Positions 16,013-25,093 are shown, numbered from the stretch's first letter. The stretch: DNA of 64,000 nt from Paenibacillus sp. BSR1-1 (GCF_030403775.1 NZ_JAQMWQ010000013.1:1-64000), one strand, 5' to 3'. Numbers and translations: made by a program. The notes: a model not told the origin generated them from the sequence alone.

Positions 16013-17413
16013 GTGAAGCCGCTTTTTCAAGAAGTTTATGATTATGTAATGAACCGAATCGAACGCGGAGAATGGAAAGAACATGACAAACTGCCCTCCG
16101 TCCGAAAATTAGCATCTGAAATGGATATTCACCGATTAACGGTCCTAAAGGCATACCAATTACTGAAACAAAACGGCAAAGTATATGTAAAAGATAAGGC
16201 CGGCTATTTCGTCGAGCAGGGTGGGGCGGAAAACCTGGAACATTTCGATAACCCTATCGTTTCCGCCTATGTCCAAAAAAATCATTTATCGGAAATCCAT
16301 CAATCACCGGTTTCCTATCAATTTTCTCAGGCGTTGCTTGATCCCAATCTTTTGCCGAATCATTTCCTTTCCGATTATGTGAAGAATGTGTTTGACCTTT
16401 ATCCAAAGGTCCTTGCCACCTATTCGACTGTGCAGGGGGATACAGAGCTTCGCGAGGTCCTTAGTCAATATTTCATCAGCCGCTATAAAACCCAGCTAGT
16501 TGCCGATCATCTGTTAATCACTTCCGGCTCCCAGCAAGCGATTCATTTAGTTGCACAAGCTTTGATCAAGCCGGGGGACGTTGTACTGTTCGAACGTCCG
16601 AGTTATAGTGCGGCAATTGACCTTTTTCGAGCATATGGAGCAAAAATTGAAGCGGTGGAGATCCATCCGGATGGGTACGATTTAGCGGAGGTTGAATTAA
16701 TTTTTAAAAATAATAAACCTCGCATGTTTTATCTCAACCCAACGGTCCATAACCCAACGGGCTATACGGTTCCCGCCTGGCAGCGCAAAAAGCTGGTTGA
16801 ATTGGCGGAACAATATCGCTGTCTTTTAATTGAGGACGACGCCTATCATGACATCTATTTCGACCAGGCCCCGCCGCCGCCCATTTACACATTTGATACG
16901 GCTGGGACCGTCATTTACATCCGAAGCTTTTGTAAGTATATTTCACCAGGTTTGCGAATTGCCGCGGTTATTTGCCAATCATCGTTAATGAAATCACTTA
17001 TCACGGTAAAATCATTATCAGATAATGGCTCGCCGCTTCTCAATCAAAAAATATTCCTCCATTATTTTTCATCCGTAAGAATGCAGCAGCACTTGGAGAA
17101 ACTCCGGATTGCGCTGCATATTCGAAAAGAAATTATGGAGGAAGCTTTGAAGGCAACCGATTGGCACTGGACCAGTCCTAACGGCGGCCTGAATTTATGG
17201 GTGAAGCTGCCCGATCATCTTTCTACAGAACTATTATTGACCAAAAGTATTGAGCAATCTATTTCCTTTGTGCCGGGTCAAGTTTGTGATCCATTAAAAC
17301 AACCATCCTCCTGGATCCGGTTAAGTTATTCTTACGTCAATGAAAAGCAGCTGCGTGAAGGGATCGCTAAATTTGTGAAGGTGGCGCAAGCTTCGTCAAT
17401 CTTCCGTCCCTAA
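16013..17413 (+). CDS. MocR-type GntR regulator with aminotransferase-like domain
   Basis: 466 residues: a GntR winged helix at residues 1-70 ('LPSVRKLASEMDIHRLTVLK') joined to a fold-type I aminotransferase domain, with the PLP-binding Lys predicted at 308 in 'SFCKYISPGLR'. MocR proteins sense PLP or amino compounds and control nearby genes. GTG at 16013 is the start: GGAGGGG lies 5-6 bases upstream, whereas the longer frame has none. Its 3' end overlaps the convergent DinB gene by 18 bp. It likely regulates the divergent EamA exporter. Confidence 0.88.
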   Translation: MKPLFQEVYDYVMNRIERGEWKEHDKLPSVRKLASEMDIHRLTVLKAYQLLKQNGKVYVKDKAGYFVEQGGAENLEHFDNPIVSAYVQKNHLSEIHQSPVSYQFSQALLDPNLLPNHFLSDYVKNVFDLYPKVLATYSTVQGDTELREVLSQYFISRYKTQLVADHLLITSGSQQAIHLVAQALIKPGDVVLFERPSYSAAIDLFRAYGAKIEAVEIHPDGYDLAEVELIFKNNKPRMFYLNPTVHNPTGYTVPAWQRKKLVELAEQYRCLLIEDDAYHDIYFDQAPPPPIYTFDTAGTVIYIRSFCKYISPGLRIAAVICQSSLMKSLITVKSLSDNGSPLLNQKIFLHYFSSVRMQQHLEKLRIALHIRKEIMEEALKATDWHWTSPNGGLNLWVKLPDHLSTELLLTKSIEQSISFVPGQVCDPLKQPSSWIRLSYSYVNEKQLREGIAKFVKVAQASSIFRP

Positions 17414-17884
17414 AACATCTGTATTAGGCGGTTTATACCCCATCTGGCGCATCATCGCGACAATTTGACCTTTATGATGGTATTCGTGTGTGATGGTATG
17501 CATTAGCAATTTAGCTGGCGTGATGGTAAGTGGCTCTGGTGTTTCTCTCCAGGGGATGTTCCGATGTATCGGCTCATTCAGTTGATTTCCGAGTAATTCA
17601 AGTAACTCGTAGACATACGAATCGGCCTGTTCAAAGCGTGCCTTTATTTCATTTACACTCATTTTTGAAAAGTCTTCTTTTTGGGTTAACGGCTTTTTTG
17701 TTTGTAATAAAACAAATGAGCCAATCCATGCGTGATAGCAATCGGCCATATGTACCAATGTGTCTCTCACACTTTGAAAGCCGAATCCATTTTGGCGGGT
17801 AAAATCCTCTGGTTCCAGCTCGCCGCAAAAGTCGAGTAATATTTGCCGGGTCTGTTGGACCCAGGCATATTCGTTTTGATGCAT
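17396..17884 (-). CDS. DinB-family protein
   Basis: 162 residues from the ATG at 17882-17884. The DinB four-helix fold is recognised from 'RDTLVHMADCYHAWIG' and 'HTITHEYHHKGQIVAMMRQMGY', whose His residues form the family's metal site. Bacillus DinB proteins include damage-inducible proteins and metal-dependent thiol transferases; the function is unknown here. The upstream start adds a basic extension with no ribosome site, and the AGGTG ahead of the chosen start is weak. It overlaps the end of the MocR gene tail to tail. Confidence 0.8.
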   Translation of the reverse strand: MHQNEYAWVQQTRQILLDFCGELEPEDFTRQNGFGFQSVRDTLVHMADCYHAWIGSFVLLQTKKPLTQKEDFSKMSVNEIKARFEQADSYVYELLELLGNQLNEPIHRNIPWRETPEPLTITPAKLLMHTITHEYHHKGQIVAMMRQMGYKPPNTDVLGTED

Positions 17885-17971
17885 AGGTGCACCTGCTTTC
17901 TTATTTATAAAATGCGTCTTTATTGTCGCTTGCTTACCCAACGGGTCCTGCCATTTTGAGCTGGCAGCACA

Positions 17972-18745
17972 TTATTCTTTTACTCCCACCACTCGAATTC
18001 GCTTATAATCCGCCTGCCATTGGCCATTTTGGTATAAAACTTTTTTAAGAGCTTTTTCAACTCTGTTTATGACTTCATCTTTTGTTTCCGCTGTTAAGCC
18101 TTCGAACATACTGATTGCAAACATTTCAATCCAATTCCTTAATCCGTTCTCGCCTTCCAGCGGTGTAGGGCGGTCGAAATGCTGAGCCAGTGTTACTCGA
18201 AACCCAACCTGTTCCATAAGGGCTGCATATTCGCCGATGCTTGGATAATACCAAGGAAATTGACCGCTCCTAAAATCAATCCCAGAGATTCTTAATTGGT
18301 TGATGATTTCGTCTGTGATCGTTTGAACATTGCCCTTCCCCCCGAACTCCGCAACAAACCTTCCCCCTTGCTTTAGTGCTTGAAAGATACCTTGTAAGGC
18401 TTGCTTTGGCTCTTTTACCCAGTGAAGCGTTGCGTTGGAGAAGACAGCATCAAATTCGTTTGTAAAAGGCATGCTCACTGCATCCTGCACGTTAAAGATT
18501 ATTTCTGGGTATTTTTTTTGCGCTTGTTGGACCATATTCTCCGATTTATCAATGCCAATAATATGGACTCCGATTTGATGCAGCTTGTTCGCTAAATCAC
18601 CTGTACCGCAGCCTAGGTCAAGGATGCTTTCACCTTGCTCAGGTGCAAGCAGACTGACAAGATCCTCACCATATTGAGAAACAAAAGAATGCTTACTGTC
18701 ATATAAACTGGCATTCCAACTATCCGTATGAACCGTTCCCGCCAT
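17972..18745 (-). CDS. class I SAM-dependent methyltransferase
   Basis: 257 residues. Motif I ILDLGCGTG is at residues 41-49, the acidic ribose-binding residue is in 'HIIGIDKSENM', and motif IV-like 'FDAVFSNATLHW' follows. The overall pattern is close to trans-aconitate methyltransferases, and NATLHW is typical of that group. The substrate is inferred only. The start ATG follows GGGGAG. It stands alone between a terminator-bearing spacer and the DinB gene. Confidence 0.85.
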   Translation of the reverse strand: MAGTVHTDSWNASLYDSKHSFVSQYGEDLVSLLAPEQGESILDLGCGTGDLANKLHQIGVHIIGIDKSENMVQQAQKKYPEIIFNVQDAVSMPFTNEFDAVFSNATLHWVKEPKQALQGIFQALKQGGRFVAEFGGKGNVQTITDEIINQLRISGIDFRSGQFPWYYPSIGEYAALMEQVGFRVTLAQHFDRPTPLEGENGLRNWIEMFAISMFEGLTAETKDEVINRVEKALKKVLYQNGQWQADYKRIRVVGVKE

Positions 18746-18825
18746 TCCCCACTCCCCCTAATCCAAACAAGTATATTTCCAAACTAATATAACAGAAAAT
18801 TAGGAAAATTACCCTCTTTTAGATT

Positions 18826-18838
18826 GGTGTCAGGCACT
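18826..18838. repeat. dispersed near-palindrome (variant)
   Basis: GGTGTCAGGCACT lies 80 bases upstream of the methyltransferase gene, and GGAGACACC at 18863-18871 leads into the long inverted repeat. Confidence 0.7.
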
Positions 18839-18869
18839 AATCGTGTACATTTGTCTACTATCAGGAGAC

Positions 18870-18928
18870 ACCAAACAAGTAAAAAAGGGTTCCAGCTGCG
18901 ATGGCTGGAACCCTTTTTTACTTGTTTG
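18870..18928 (-). terminator. 26-bp perfect inverted repeat, bidirectional terminator
   Basis: The arms 18870-18895 and 18903-18928 are perfect complements around a 7-base loop. The inner half is GC-rich (GGGTTCCAGC) and the outer half contains A6/T6 runs, so either strand would form a hairpin with a U tract. It is placed to end transcription of ytbE (minus strand). The stem is much longer than a normal terminator. Confidence 0.75.
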
Positions 18929-18931
18929 GTT

Positions 18932-19057
18932 GTTTATTTCGCGGATATTTGGATGTATTCCGCGCCTTTTATTGTTTATTTCGCGCATTTTCGGCGGAAT
19001 TCCGCGAACTTTCCTCTTAATTCCGCAAACTTCACCATTTATTCCGCCGCCGCTCTC
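18932..19057. repeat. intergenic 21-bp periodic array, core TTTATTTCGCG
   Basis: Six units of 21 bp with the core TTTATT(T/C)CGCG and about 10 variable bases each. The core is related in reverse complement to that of the array at 47973-48098 (CGCGGAAATAA), though the two loci are 29 kb apart. Confidence 0.88.
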
Positions 19058-19083
19058 ACCCTTAAGAGCACCCAGTTACCTCT

Positions 19084-19920
19084 TTAAAAATCAAAATTAT
19101 CTGGGTCTGGACCGACGCGGTGGTTTTGATTCAAGCTGTCGATCCTTTGCATGTCCTCATCTGTAAGTTCAAAGTCAAATACCTGTGAGTTTTCAATAAT
19201 TCGGTGTTCCTTAACCGATTTTGGAATCGTGACGACGCCATTCTGCAGGTCCCAGCGTAAAATTACCTGTGCCGGCGATTTTCTGTATTTGCCTGCGATT
19301 TCTTCCAAAACAGCATTGTCCAGCAATCCACCCTGCATTAAAGGAGACCATGCTTCCAGCTGGATTCCGTGCTCCCGGCAAAATGCCTGGACTTCTTTTT
19401 GGGTTAAGCGCGGATGGTATTCCACCTGGTTTACCATCGGTTTGATCTCCGCCTCAGCCATCAAATCTTCAAGATGGTGAACCTGGAAATTGCTCACGCC
19501 TATCGCGCGAACCCGGCCATCCTTATACAACGTTTCCAATGCCCGCCAAGCTTCCTTGAATTTCCCCTCAACCGGCCAGTGCACCAAGTACAAGTCTAAA
19601 TACTCTAAACCAAGCTTTTCAAGGCTTCTTTCATATGCTGCAATGGTAGACTCATAGCCAAGATCAGCATTCCAAACCTTGGAGGTGACGAATAAGTCTT
19701 CACGGGAAAGCCCCGCTTCCGCCAGCCCCTCACGGATTCCTTCTCCAACGCCCGCTTCGTTTTCATAAATTGCTGCTGTATCAATGCTGCGATAACCATG
19801 TTTAATTGCAGACTTCACTGCATTCACCAGCACAGGGCCCTCCTCCACTTTAAATACTCCTAATCCAAACCATGGCATGTTTACTCCGTTATTTAATGTT
19901 GTTGTTGTTTGTAAGTTCAT
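19084..19920 (-). CDS. ytbE: aldo/keto reductase (YtbE-like)
   Basis: 278-residue NADPH-dependent carbonyl reductase of the 2,5-diketo-gluconate reductase type. The catalytic tetrad is predicted as Asp47 (SIDTA), Tyr52 (AIYENE), Lys81 (VTSKVW) and His114 (LVHWPV). The start codon directly follows the TAA of the MFS gene upstream, behind AGAGGAGG, so translation is probably coupled. The trio MFS transporter, reductase and HxlR regulator matches ytbD-ytbE-ytcD of B. subtilis and suggests detoxification of reactive carbonyls or quinones, which is inferred. Confidence 0.9.
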   Translation of the reverse strand: MNLQTTTTLNNGVNMPWFGLGVFKVEEGPVLVNAVKSAIKHGYRSIDTAAIYENEAGVGEGIREGLAEAGLSREDLFVTSKVWNADLGYESTIAAYERSLEKLGLEYLDLYLVHWPVEGKFKEAWRALETLYKDGRVRAIGVSNFQVHHLEDLMAEAEIKPMVNQVEYHPRLTQKEVQAFCREHGIQLEAWSPLMQGGLLDNAVLEEIAGKYRKSPAQVILRWDLQNGVVTIPKSVKEHRIIENSQVFDFELTDEDMQRIDSLNQNHRVGPDPDNFDF

Positions 19921-21129
19921 TTAACAAACCTCCTCTAATTTTGAAAAACTATGATCACGCCGCTCCAGCGAACGGCTCCAACCTGTTAAGATAACTGCCC
20001 CAAAAACCATCAAAGCGCCGATCCATGTAGTATGGATAAGGCCGATAGAATCTGTGATTGCTCCTCCCAAATAGGAGCCAATCGCGATACCTGCATTAAA
20101 GGCGGCAATGTTCAGAGCAGACGCCACATCCACAGCACTCGGCACGAAACATTCCGCTAATATCACCACATAAACTTGCAGACCTGGGACATTCATAAAA
20201 GCAAGCAATCCCATCAAAATAATCGTGATTAAGCCAGCAATTTTAAATGGGACTGTAAACATCAAGACAAAAAGCACGACAGCTTGGACGATAAACATAT
20301 AGAATAAGGCGCCGATTGGATTGCGGTTCGACAGCTTCCCGCCGACCATGTTGCCAATCGCAATGGCCACACCGTATACAAGTAAAATAACGGCAACGGT
20401 TCCTTCTTTAAAACCAGTTATATCTTGCAGTAATGGTGATAAATAGGTGAAGACAACGAATGTCCCGCCATACCCCAGCGCCGTGATGCTGAAAAGCAGT
20501 AAAAGCCGGCCATTGGTCAGGGGCTTGAATTGATCGCGAAGGCTGGTCTGAGTTCCTTTTTTCAAAAAAGAAGGAACGAGAGCGAGGTTCGCGAAGAAGC
20601 CGATGATGCCAACTGCCACTATCAAGACAAAGGCAAACCTCCAGCCGAATTGCTGTCCGATGAAGGTTCCGAACGGTACGCCGGTCACGGTGGCGACGGT
20701 TAAGCCGGAGAACATGATCGAAATGGCGCTCGCACGTCGGTTGGCCGGAACGAGATCAGCAGCAATGGTTGAGCCGATGGACATAAAGACGCCGTGCGAC
20801 AGAGCTGAAATCACGCGTGCAGCCAGCAAAACGCTGATGGTGGTAGCACTGGCGGCGATGCTGTTGCCGATGATGAAAATAATCATGATCCACAGCAGCA
20901 AGGTTTTCCGTGACATGCGCGATGTCAAGGATGTTAAGACTGGAGCGCCGAATGTGACCCCCAGGGCGTATAAGGAAACCGTCAGTCCTGCGGTGGTGAC
21001 GGATATGTGTAAATCTTTGGAAATCAGCGGCAGCAGGCCTACGCTGATAAATTCGGTGGTTCCGATGGCAAAGGCACTCACGGCTAAGGCCAGCAGCGCG
21101 AGTGTGCTTTGTCTTTTATTTAAAGGCAT
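19921..21129 (-). CDS. ytbD: MFS efflux transporter (YtbD-like)
   Basis: 402 residues with twelve predicted membrane helices. The loop 'LTSRMSRKTLLLWIM' fits the loop 2-3 region of the DHA1 class, and 'FAIGTTEFISVGLLPLIS' is typical of the AraJ/YdhP/PbuE-like branch. It would export small molecules using the proton gradient. It forms an operon with ytbE with no gap and is divergent from the HxlR regulator. Confidence 0.88.
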   Translation of the reverse strand: MPLNKRQSTLALLALAVSAFAIGTTEFISVGLLPLISKDLHISVTTAGLTVSLYALGVTFGAPVLTSLTSRMSRKTLLLWIMIIFIIGNSIAASATTISVLLAARVISALSHGVFMSIGSTIAADLVPANRRASAISIMFSGLTVATVTGVPFGTFIGQQFGWRFAFVLIVAVGIIGFFANLALVPSFLKKGTQTSLRDQFKPLTNGRLLLLFSITALGYGGTFVVFTYLSPLLQDITGFKEGTVAVILLVYGVAIAIGNMVGGKLSNRNPIGALFYMFIVQAVVLFVLMFTVPFKIAGLITIILMGLLAFMNVPGLQVYVVILAECFVPSAVDVASALNIAAFNAGIAIGSYLGGAITDSIGLIHTTWIGALMVFGAVILTGWSRSLERRDHSFSKLEEVC

Positions 21130-21203
21130 AATGTTTCCTCCTCTAGTTTGTTTTTTAACTTACAAATGTTATTATGGGATATGGGCAAGTAATTAGGAAG
21201 TAC

Positions 21204-21239
21204 GCACTTTAAAGTGCTATAGATACCTAAAAGTAATAT
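21204..21239. promoter_or_regulatory. palindromes in the ytcD-ytbD divergent region
   Basis: A perfect 14-bp palindrome GCACTTTAAAGTGC (21204-21217) is followed by a second inverted repeat with TACCTA and TAGGTA arms. HxlR regulators bind such symmetric sites between themselves and their targets. The assignment rests on position and symmetry. Confidence 0.6.
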
Positions 21240-21281
21240 AGGTACTTTTTGGTGCCTATCAGTGAGGAGGATGGTCTAATT

Positions 21282-21653
21282 ATGGAAAAAAAGAAGTACA
21301 ATATATCGGTTGAGGCGACGCTTGAGGTGATCGGGGGCAAATGGAAGTGTGTGATTCTTTGTCATTTAACGCACGGAAAAAAGCGGACCAGTGATTTGAA
21401 GCGGCTGATGCCAAGCATTACACAAAAAATGCTGACCCAGCAATTGCGGGAGCTGGAAGAGGACGGCGTAATCAATCGGATTGTTTATAATCAGGTGCCG
21501 CCAAAGGTGGAATACGAGTTGAGCGAGTACGGCCGGAGCCTGGAAGGGATTCTGAATTCCCTGTGCGACTGGGGCGAAAAACACATCACAAAAATTTATG
21601 GCGATAAGTTCGCCGTTTTAGAAGATAACATTTTGAACGATAAACTTAAATAG
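21282..21653 (+). CDS. ytcD: HxlR-family transcriptional regulator (YtcD-like)
   Basis: 123-residue winged-helix repressor/activator. The family signature is clear: 'SVEATLEVIGGKWKCVILCHL', 'LKRLMPSITQKMLTQQLRELEEDGVI', 'PPKVEYELSEYGRSL'. The ATG at 21282 follows GAGGAGG; an upstream in-frame start has no ribosome site. One Cys in the N-terminal helix (KWKC) is at the position where redox-sensing members carry their reactive Cys. It is divergent from ytbD-ytbE and probably controls them. Confidence 0.9.
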   Translation: MEKKKYNISVEATLEVIGGKWKCVILCHLTHGKKRTSDLKRLMPSITQKMLTQQLRELEEDGVINRIVYNQVPPKVEYELSEYGRSLEGILNSLCDWGEKHITKIYGDKFAVLEDNILNDKLK

Positions 21654-22016
21654 ATGGTGTCAGGCACCATCCCAGTATTAATTTATAGCCCCCACTCTAG
21701 TAGAGGGGGTTATTCTTTTCCGCCGTAAGTAAAAGCCCCATATGATGCTTCTTCAAAACTAAGCTTAAACTAATTTTCCCTTGTGTTAATAATACATTTT
21801 CTATTACTAGTAATTTCGCCTTTACCTTTTAGAAGATTATAGAATTAACTATAGTAATAGCTTAACTAATTATTCTATTTGATGATGTGAGTTTAATAGA
21901 TTAACCCATTCCAAAGGTTTAAACCACAACAATATCTTGGGGGGGAAACTCCTCTTTTTACAGGAATAGTTAGTACGCAGCTATTCCTATTCCTATGACA
22001 CGAAAGGAGGGAAGAA
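21654..22016. other. intergenic region before the kinase cluster
   Basis: A copy of the dispersed palindrome (21656-21668) follows the ytcD stop, then a C5/G5 hairpin ending in a T-rich stretch (21689-21718), a weak terminator. The remaining 300 bases are AT-rich, with a GGAATAG ... CTATTCC inverted repeat near 21963-21987 just upstream of the next gene. No open frame or clear sigma-K/E promoter was recognised. Confidence 0.55.
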
Positions 22017-23024
22017 ATGTATTTTAACCATCGAGAAATACTAAAAATGATATCCGTTCAAAATGTGGAAAATGCAGATGTGGAAGTAGTGAATCACTCA
22101 CCATTAGAGATGATGGGTAAAGGACGGCAAGGAGCTGTTTTTAAATTATCAGACGACATATGTGTAAAGATATTTGGGAATCCAGAAGATTGCCAACGGG
22201 AAAATTATGCTTATTCACTTGGAAAACATACCAACCTTTTTCCACGTATATACGAGGCTGGGGAACTTTATATCGTGATGGAAATTGTCAAAGGGGTTGA
22301 TTTGCGTGAATACCTGCAATCTCAGCCACTTACAATCGAACTTTCCTATAAGTTGATTGAGATGTTAATCACTTTTAAAAGAATTGGCTTTGAAAGGATC
22401 GACCATCATAAACGGCAAATTTACCTTCAGCCGGATGGCAATCTTAAAGTAATTGATGTAGCGAGGACAGTTTGGCGGGATCGCGTCTATCCATATCCCC
22501 GTAAATTACTGACTTCACTTGGTGAAGAAAACAAAGAATTATTCTTATCACATGTAAAACAACTAGCTCCTGATCTGTTTGAGGAATGGATGTATTACAT
22601 TCGTATGGATGAGATATCTCGTAATATTTACCAAGTATTACTTGCCAATCCAAAAGAAAAGGATACCGTAAAAATTTTGAGTAAAAAGTATTTAACAACA
22701 AAAGATGAGAGCAAAAAAGCTGCTCAACTAGAAAGCTTAGCCCACAAGGTTTTTAAAGAAGAATGGGTCAAAATGATGGTCCTAAAAGGGTACGATATGG
22801 ACAAAATCATGGACGAAATCGATAGATATTGGGCTAAACAAGAAGAACAATTTAAATATAAAATGGAGCCAAGCCGTGATAGGAGCAAAAATCGGGATAA
22901 AGATAGAAAACGCGATAATGATAGTAGTAGTGGAAGCAACGATAAACGGCGGGATAAAGAAAAAAGACGAAGCAAGGAGAAAAGCCGTGATAAAGGAAAG
23001 AGTCATGGAAAAAAAAGGCGTTAG
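22017..23024 (+). CDS. degenerate serine/threonine protein kinase-like protein with basic RS/RD tail
   Basis: 335 residues. The N-terminal 190 look like a protein-kinase fold: a glycine-rich loop 'MGKGRQGAVF', the lysine in 'ICVKIF', a helix-C Glu in 'CQRENYAY', a hinge 'YIVMEIVKGVDL', and an Asp in 'LKVIDVA' at the metal-binding DFG position. The catalytic loop reads 'IDHHKRQIYL' instead of HRD, so activity is uncertain; Bacillus YrzF-like kinases show similar loops. Residues about 286-335 are a low-complexity tail of Arg, Lys, Asp and Ser (SRDRSKNRDKDRKRD). It is reminiscent of the SKR regions of spore-coat proteins CotB/CotG that CotH phosphorylates. First gene of a three-gene cluster; start behind AAAGGAGGG. 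Confidence 0.75.
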   Translation: MYFNHREILKMISVQNVENADVEVVNHSPLEMMGKGRQGAVFKLSDDICVKIFGNPEDCQRENYAYSLGKHTNLFPRIYEAGELYIVMEIVKGVDLREYLQSQPLTIELSYKLIEMLITFKRIGFERIDHHKRQIYLQPDGNLKVIDVARTVWRDRVYPYPRKLLTSLGEENKELFLSHVKQLAPDLFEEWMYYIRMDEISRNIYQVLLANPKEKDTVKILSKKYLTTKDESKKAAQLESLAHKVFKEEWVKMMVLKGYDMDKIMDEIDRYWAKQEEQFKYKMEPSRDRSKNRDKDRKRDNDSSSGSNDKRRDKEKRRSKEKSRDKGKSHGKKRR

Positions 23025-23111
23025 CCTACCCTCACAGCCAACTGCTGAAATTGGACCAAATCCATACTCCAAGCTGAGGAGGAGCTACTTTGTTAGCAAT
23101 GGAGACACAAT

Positions 23112-24227
23112 ATGAAAGTACTAATTATCTGGCGCCTGCTAACAGTTGGTGGAGTTAATGCCGGTTGGCGGAATCGCGCCATTTATTTTAAGCAACATGG
23201 AATTGAAACGGAATTTCTTTACACCACTGATCACGGTGGGCTGCACATCATGCAGGATGTAGCTCCTGTTTATTTAACAAAAGATGAAACGATTATCATT
23301 AATTTGATTAAGAAAAATGGGTACGATGCCATTATTGTTGTGGACACAGGGGCTGCTTTCAAATGGATAAAAAAAGCAAAGTTTAAAGGGCCTGTCATTG
23401 TTGAAGCGCGCACACCAGAACTCATCAAACTGCAGCCGCATTTAAAAAATTTCAGAGGTATCCAACCAGTATCCATTATCGTCCCTTCCCACTATCAAAA
23501 GCGGTTAGTTTCCATCCTGACGGAAGATATCCCTATCCAAGTAATATACAATGGAGTAGATACTTCCTTCTTTCGCCCTTTAGCAATAGAGGAGATCGAT
23601 TATTCCACTCCACCAATGCCTGCCGCTAATAAAAAAATCATCGGATGGATTGGCCGAGTGGATAAGCGTAAAAACTGGCCGATGCTGGTAGAAGTCGCCA
23701 AAACGATTAAAAGAGAACGCGATGATGTAGAAATTTGGCTCATTGGTGGTGCACAAAGCGTGCAACGTGAAGAATTTGCAGCGGCATGGGAAGAGGAGCA
23801 GCTTACTGATATTATTAAGTGGTTCCCAGTCATCCCCTATCAGCAAATGCCTCATGTCTATTCGAAAATCCGCGAATCAGGCGGCTGTACCCTTGCCACC
23901 ACTAAAACCGAATCCTTTGGAAATACCTTTATAGAATCGATGATATGCGGTGTACCTGTTGTCGCTTCTCATTTCATGCCAATCTCAGAAATCGTTGTCC
24001 ATGGAAAGACCGGATTGCTTTTTCAAGGGCACAATGTCCAAGAGGCAGTCGATCAGCTGTACCAAATCCTAGATAACCGAAATCTACATCAACAAATGTC
24101 AGAAGCAGCGATTGAGCATGTCCAACAAAAGTTTGCTATTCAAGTTGTGGCGGATCAATACGTCGACTTTTTAAAAAGGCTTATAGAAAACGATAACGAA
24201 GCAGATCGTGAGGTGAATTCTCCATGA
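23112..24227 (+). CDS. family 4-type glycosyltransferase
   Basis: 371 residues with a GT-B fold: the N-terminal domain starts 'MKVLIIWRLLTVGGVNAGW' and the C-terminal domain has 'IGWIGRVDKRKNWPMLVEVA' and 'TKTESFGNTFIESMICGVPVVAS', where the E-x7-E motif binds the sugar nucleotide. It transfers a sugar from a nucleotide donor to an unknown acceptor. It overlaps the next gene by 4 bases (ATGA), so they are co-translated. Together with flanking kinase-like genes it resembles spore-coat sugar modification genes such as cotSA, which is inferred. Confidence 0.85.
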   Translation: MKVLIIWRLLTVGGVNAGWRNRAIYFKQHGIETEFLYTTDHGGLHIMQDVAPVYLTKDETIIINLIKKNGYDAIIVVDTGAAFKWIKKAKFKGPVIVEARTPELIKLQPHLKNFRGIQPVSIIVPSHYQKRLVSILTEDIPIQVIYNGVDTSFFRPLAIEEIDYSTPPMPAANKKIIGWIGRVDKRKNWPMLVEVAKTIKRERDDVEIWLIGGAQSVQREEFAAAWEEEQLTDIIKWFPVIPYQQMPHVYSKIRESGGCTLATTKTESFGNTFIESMICGVPVVASHFMPISEIVVHGKTGLLFQGHNVQEAVDQLYQILDNRNLHQQMSEAAIEHVQQKFAIQVVADQYVDFLKRLIENDNEADREVNSP

Positions 24228-25000
24228 TCGAACCAATTGCCTATGTAAGGCTGCTGGAGGGGAAATCGAATGCTCACCTGATTAAATTTAATGACGGAAA
24301 AGACTATGTAGTTAAATATTTTCAACCTGGTTTCGAAAAATCGCTGCCGAATGAGTGGATTGCATACAGTTTAGCGCGATACCTAGGTCTTCCGATTCCC
24401 TTCGCCCGATTAGTAGAAATACCAGAAGAATTCTCCTCTGAAGTCCCACAACTCGCACAGCTGAATTTTTCTAAAACACAGTTTGCCTCCCTTTTCGTTC
24501 CAAGGTGTTCTAATGGCCATCAGGTGTGTAAAGTAGACGAAATTAGCAATCACCACTCTCTAGCTGCCATCATTTTATTCGACTATTGGCTGTACAATCG
24601 CGATCGGACACTCAAAAACATCCTTTTACATGAAGAAAATCCAAATTCCTTTCATTTGCGAGTCATCGATCATGCAGAAATATTTGGTTCTTACTGCTGG
24701 GCGCTGCCCGATTTGTCCAAGCTCCCTGCAAAAATCATGAAAAGCCGGACACACCAACTAATGGCACTATTTATTGAAGACAAAGAAGCCTTCGGTGAAG
24801 GGCTTGAAATCATTCAGAGGATTCCAACCTTTTTAATTGAAGAAATCGTTTCCTTAATACCTGAAGACTGGAATGTGCCGCAGGAGGAAAAAAAGGCAAT
24901 CGTTAACGCGCTGGTTCACCGGCGGAAAAAATACCTGCCTCGATTAATCGATAAATTCATTCATAAGGTCTATCTGCCGCTGCATGAAAAAAATGAATGA
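24224..25000 (+). CDS. HipA-like kinase family protein
   Basis: 258 residues. The pattern fits small HipA-type kinases found alone in Bacillales: an N-terminal 'LIKFNDGKDYVVKYF' with a conserved Lys, 'NEWIAYSLARYLGLPIP', a catalytic loop 'DYWLYNRDRTLKNILL' (Asp followed by Asn), and the metal-binding Asp in 'RVIDHAEIFGS'. No HipB partner or HTH gene is present, so a toxin role is unlikely. The overlap with the glycosyltransferase gene points to a shared process, perhaps modification of the same surface protein. Confidence 0.75.
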   Translation: MIEPIAYVRLLEGKSNAHLIKFNDGKDYVVKYFQPGFEKSLPNEWIAYSLARYLGLPIPFARLVEIPEEFSSEVPQLAQLNFSKTQFASLFVPRCSNGHQVCKVDEISNHHSLAAIILFDYWLYNRDRTLKNILLHEENPNSFHLRVIDHAEIFGSYCWALPDLSKLPAKIMKSRTHQLMALFIEDKEAFGEGLEIIQRIPTFLIEEIVSLIPEDWNVPQEEKKAIVNALVHRRKKYLPRLIDKFIHKVYLPLHEKNE

Positions 25001-25093
25001 ATTACACTCGAGGTAAAGGAATATTCCGTACACATTTTACATGTTTTTAATAATAGGTTAATAGTGTGACCGAAGGCTGTCCATTTGAATAAA

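Noticed and set aside
18843..19166. Plus-strand frame of 107 codons rich in FISRIFG/IPR heptads
   Set aside because: It is the in-frame reading of a 21-bp DNA array plus the ytbE 3' end; it has no ribosome site and repeats follow the DNA period.
24224..25000. HipA toxin of a HipBA toxin-antitoxin pair
   Set aside because: No HipB-like HTH gene is next to it and it overlaps a glycosyltransferase gene, so a modification role is more likely.
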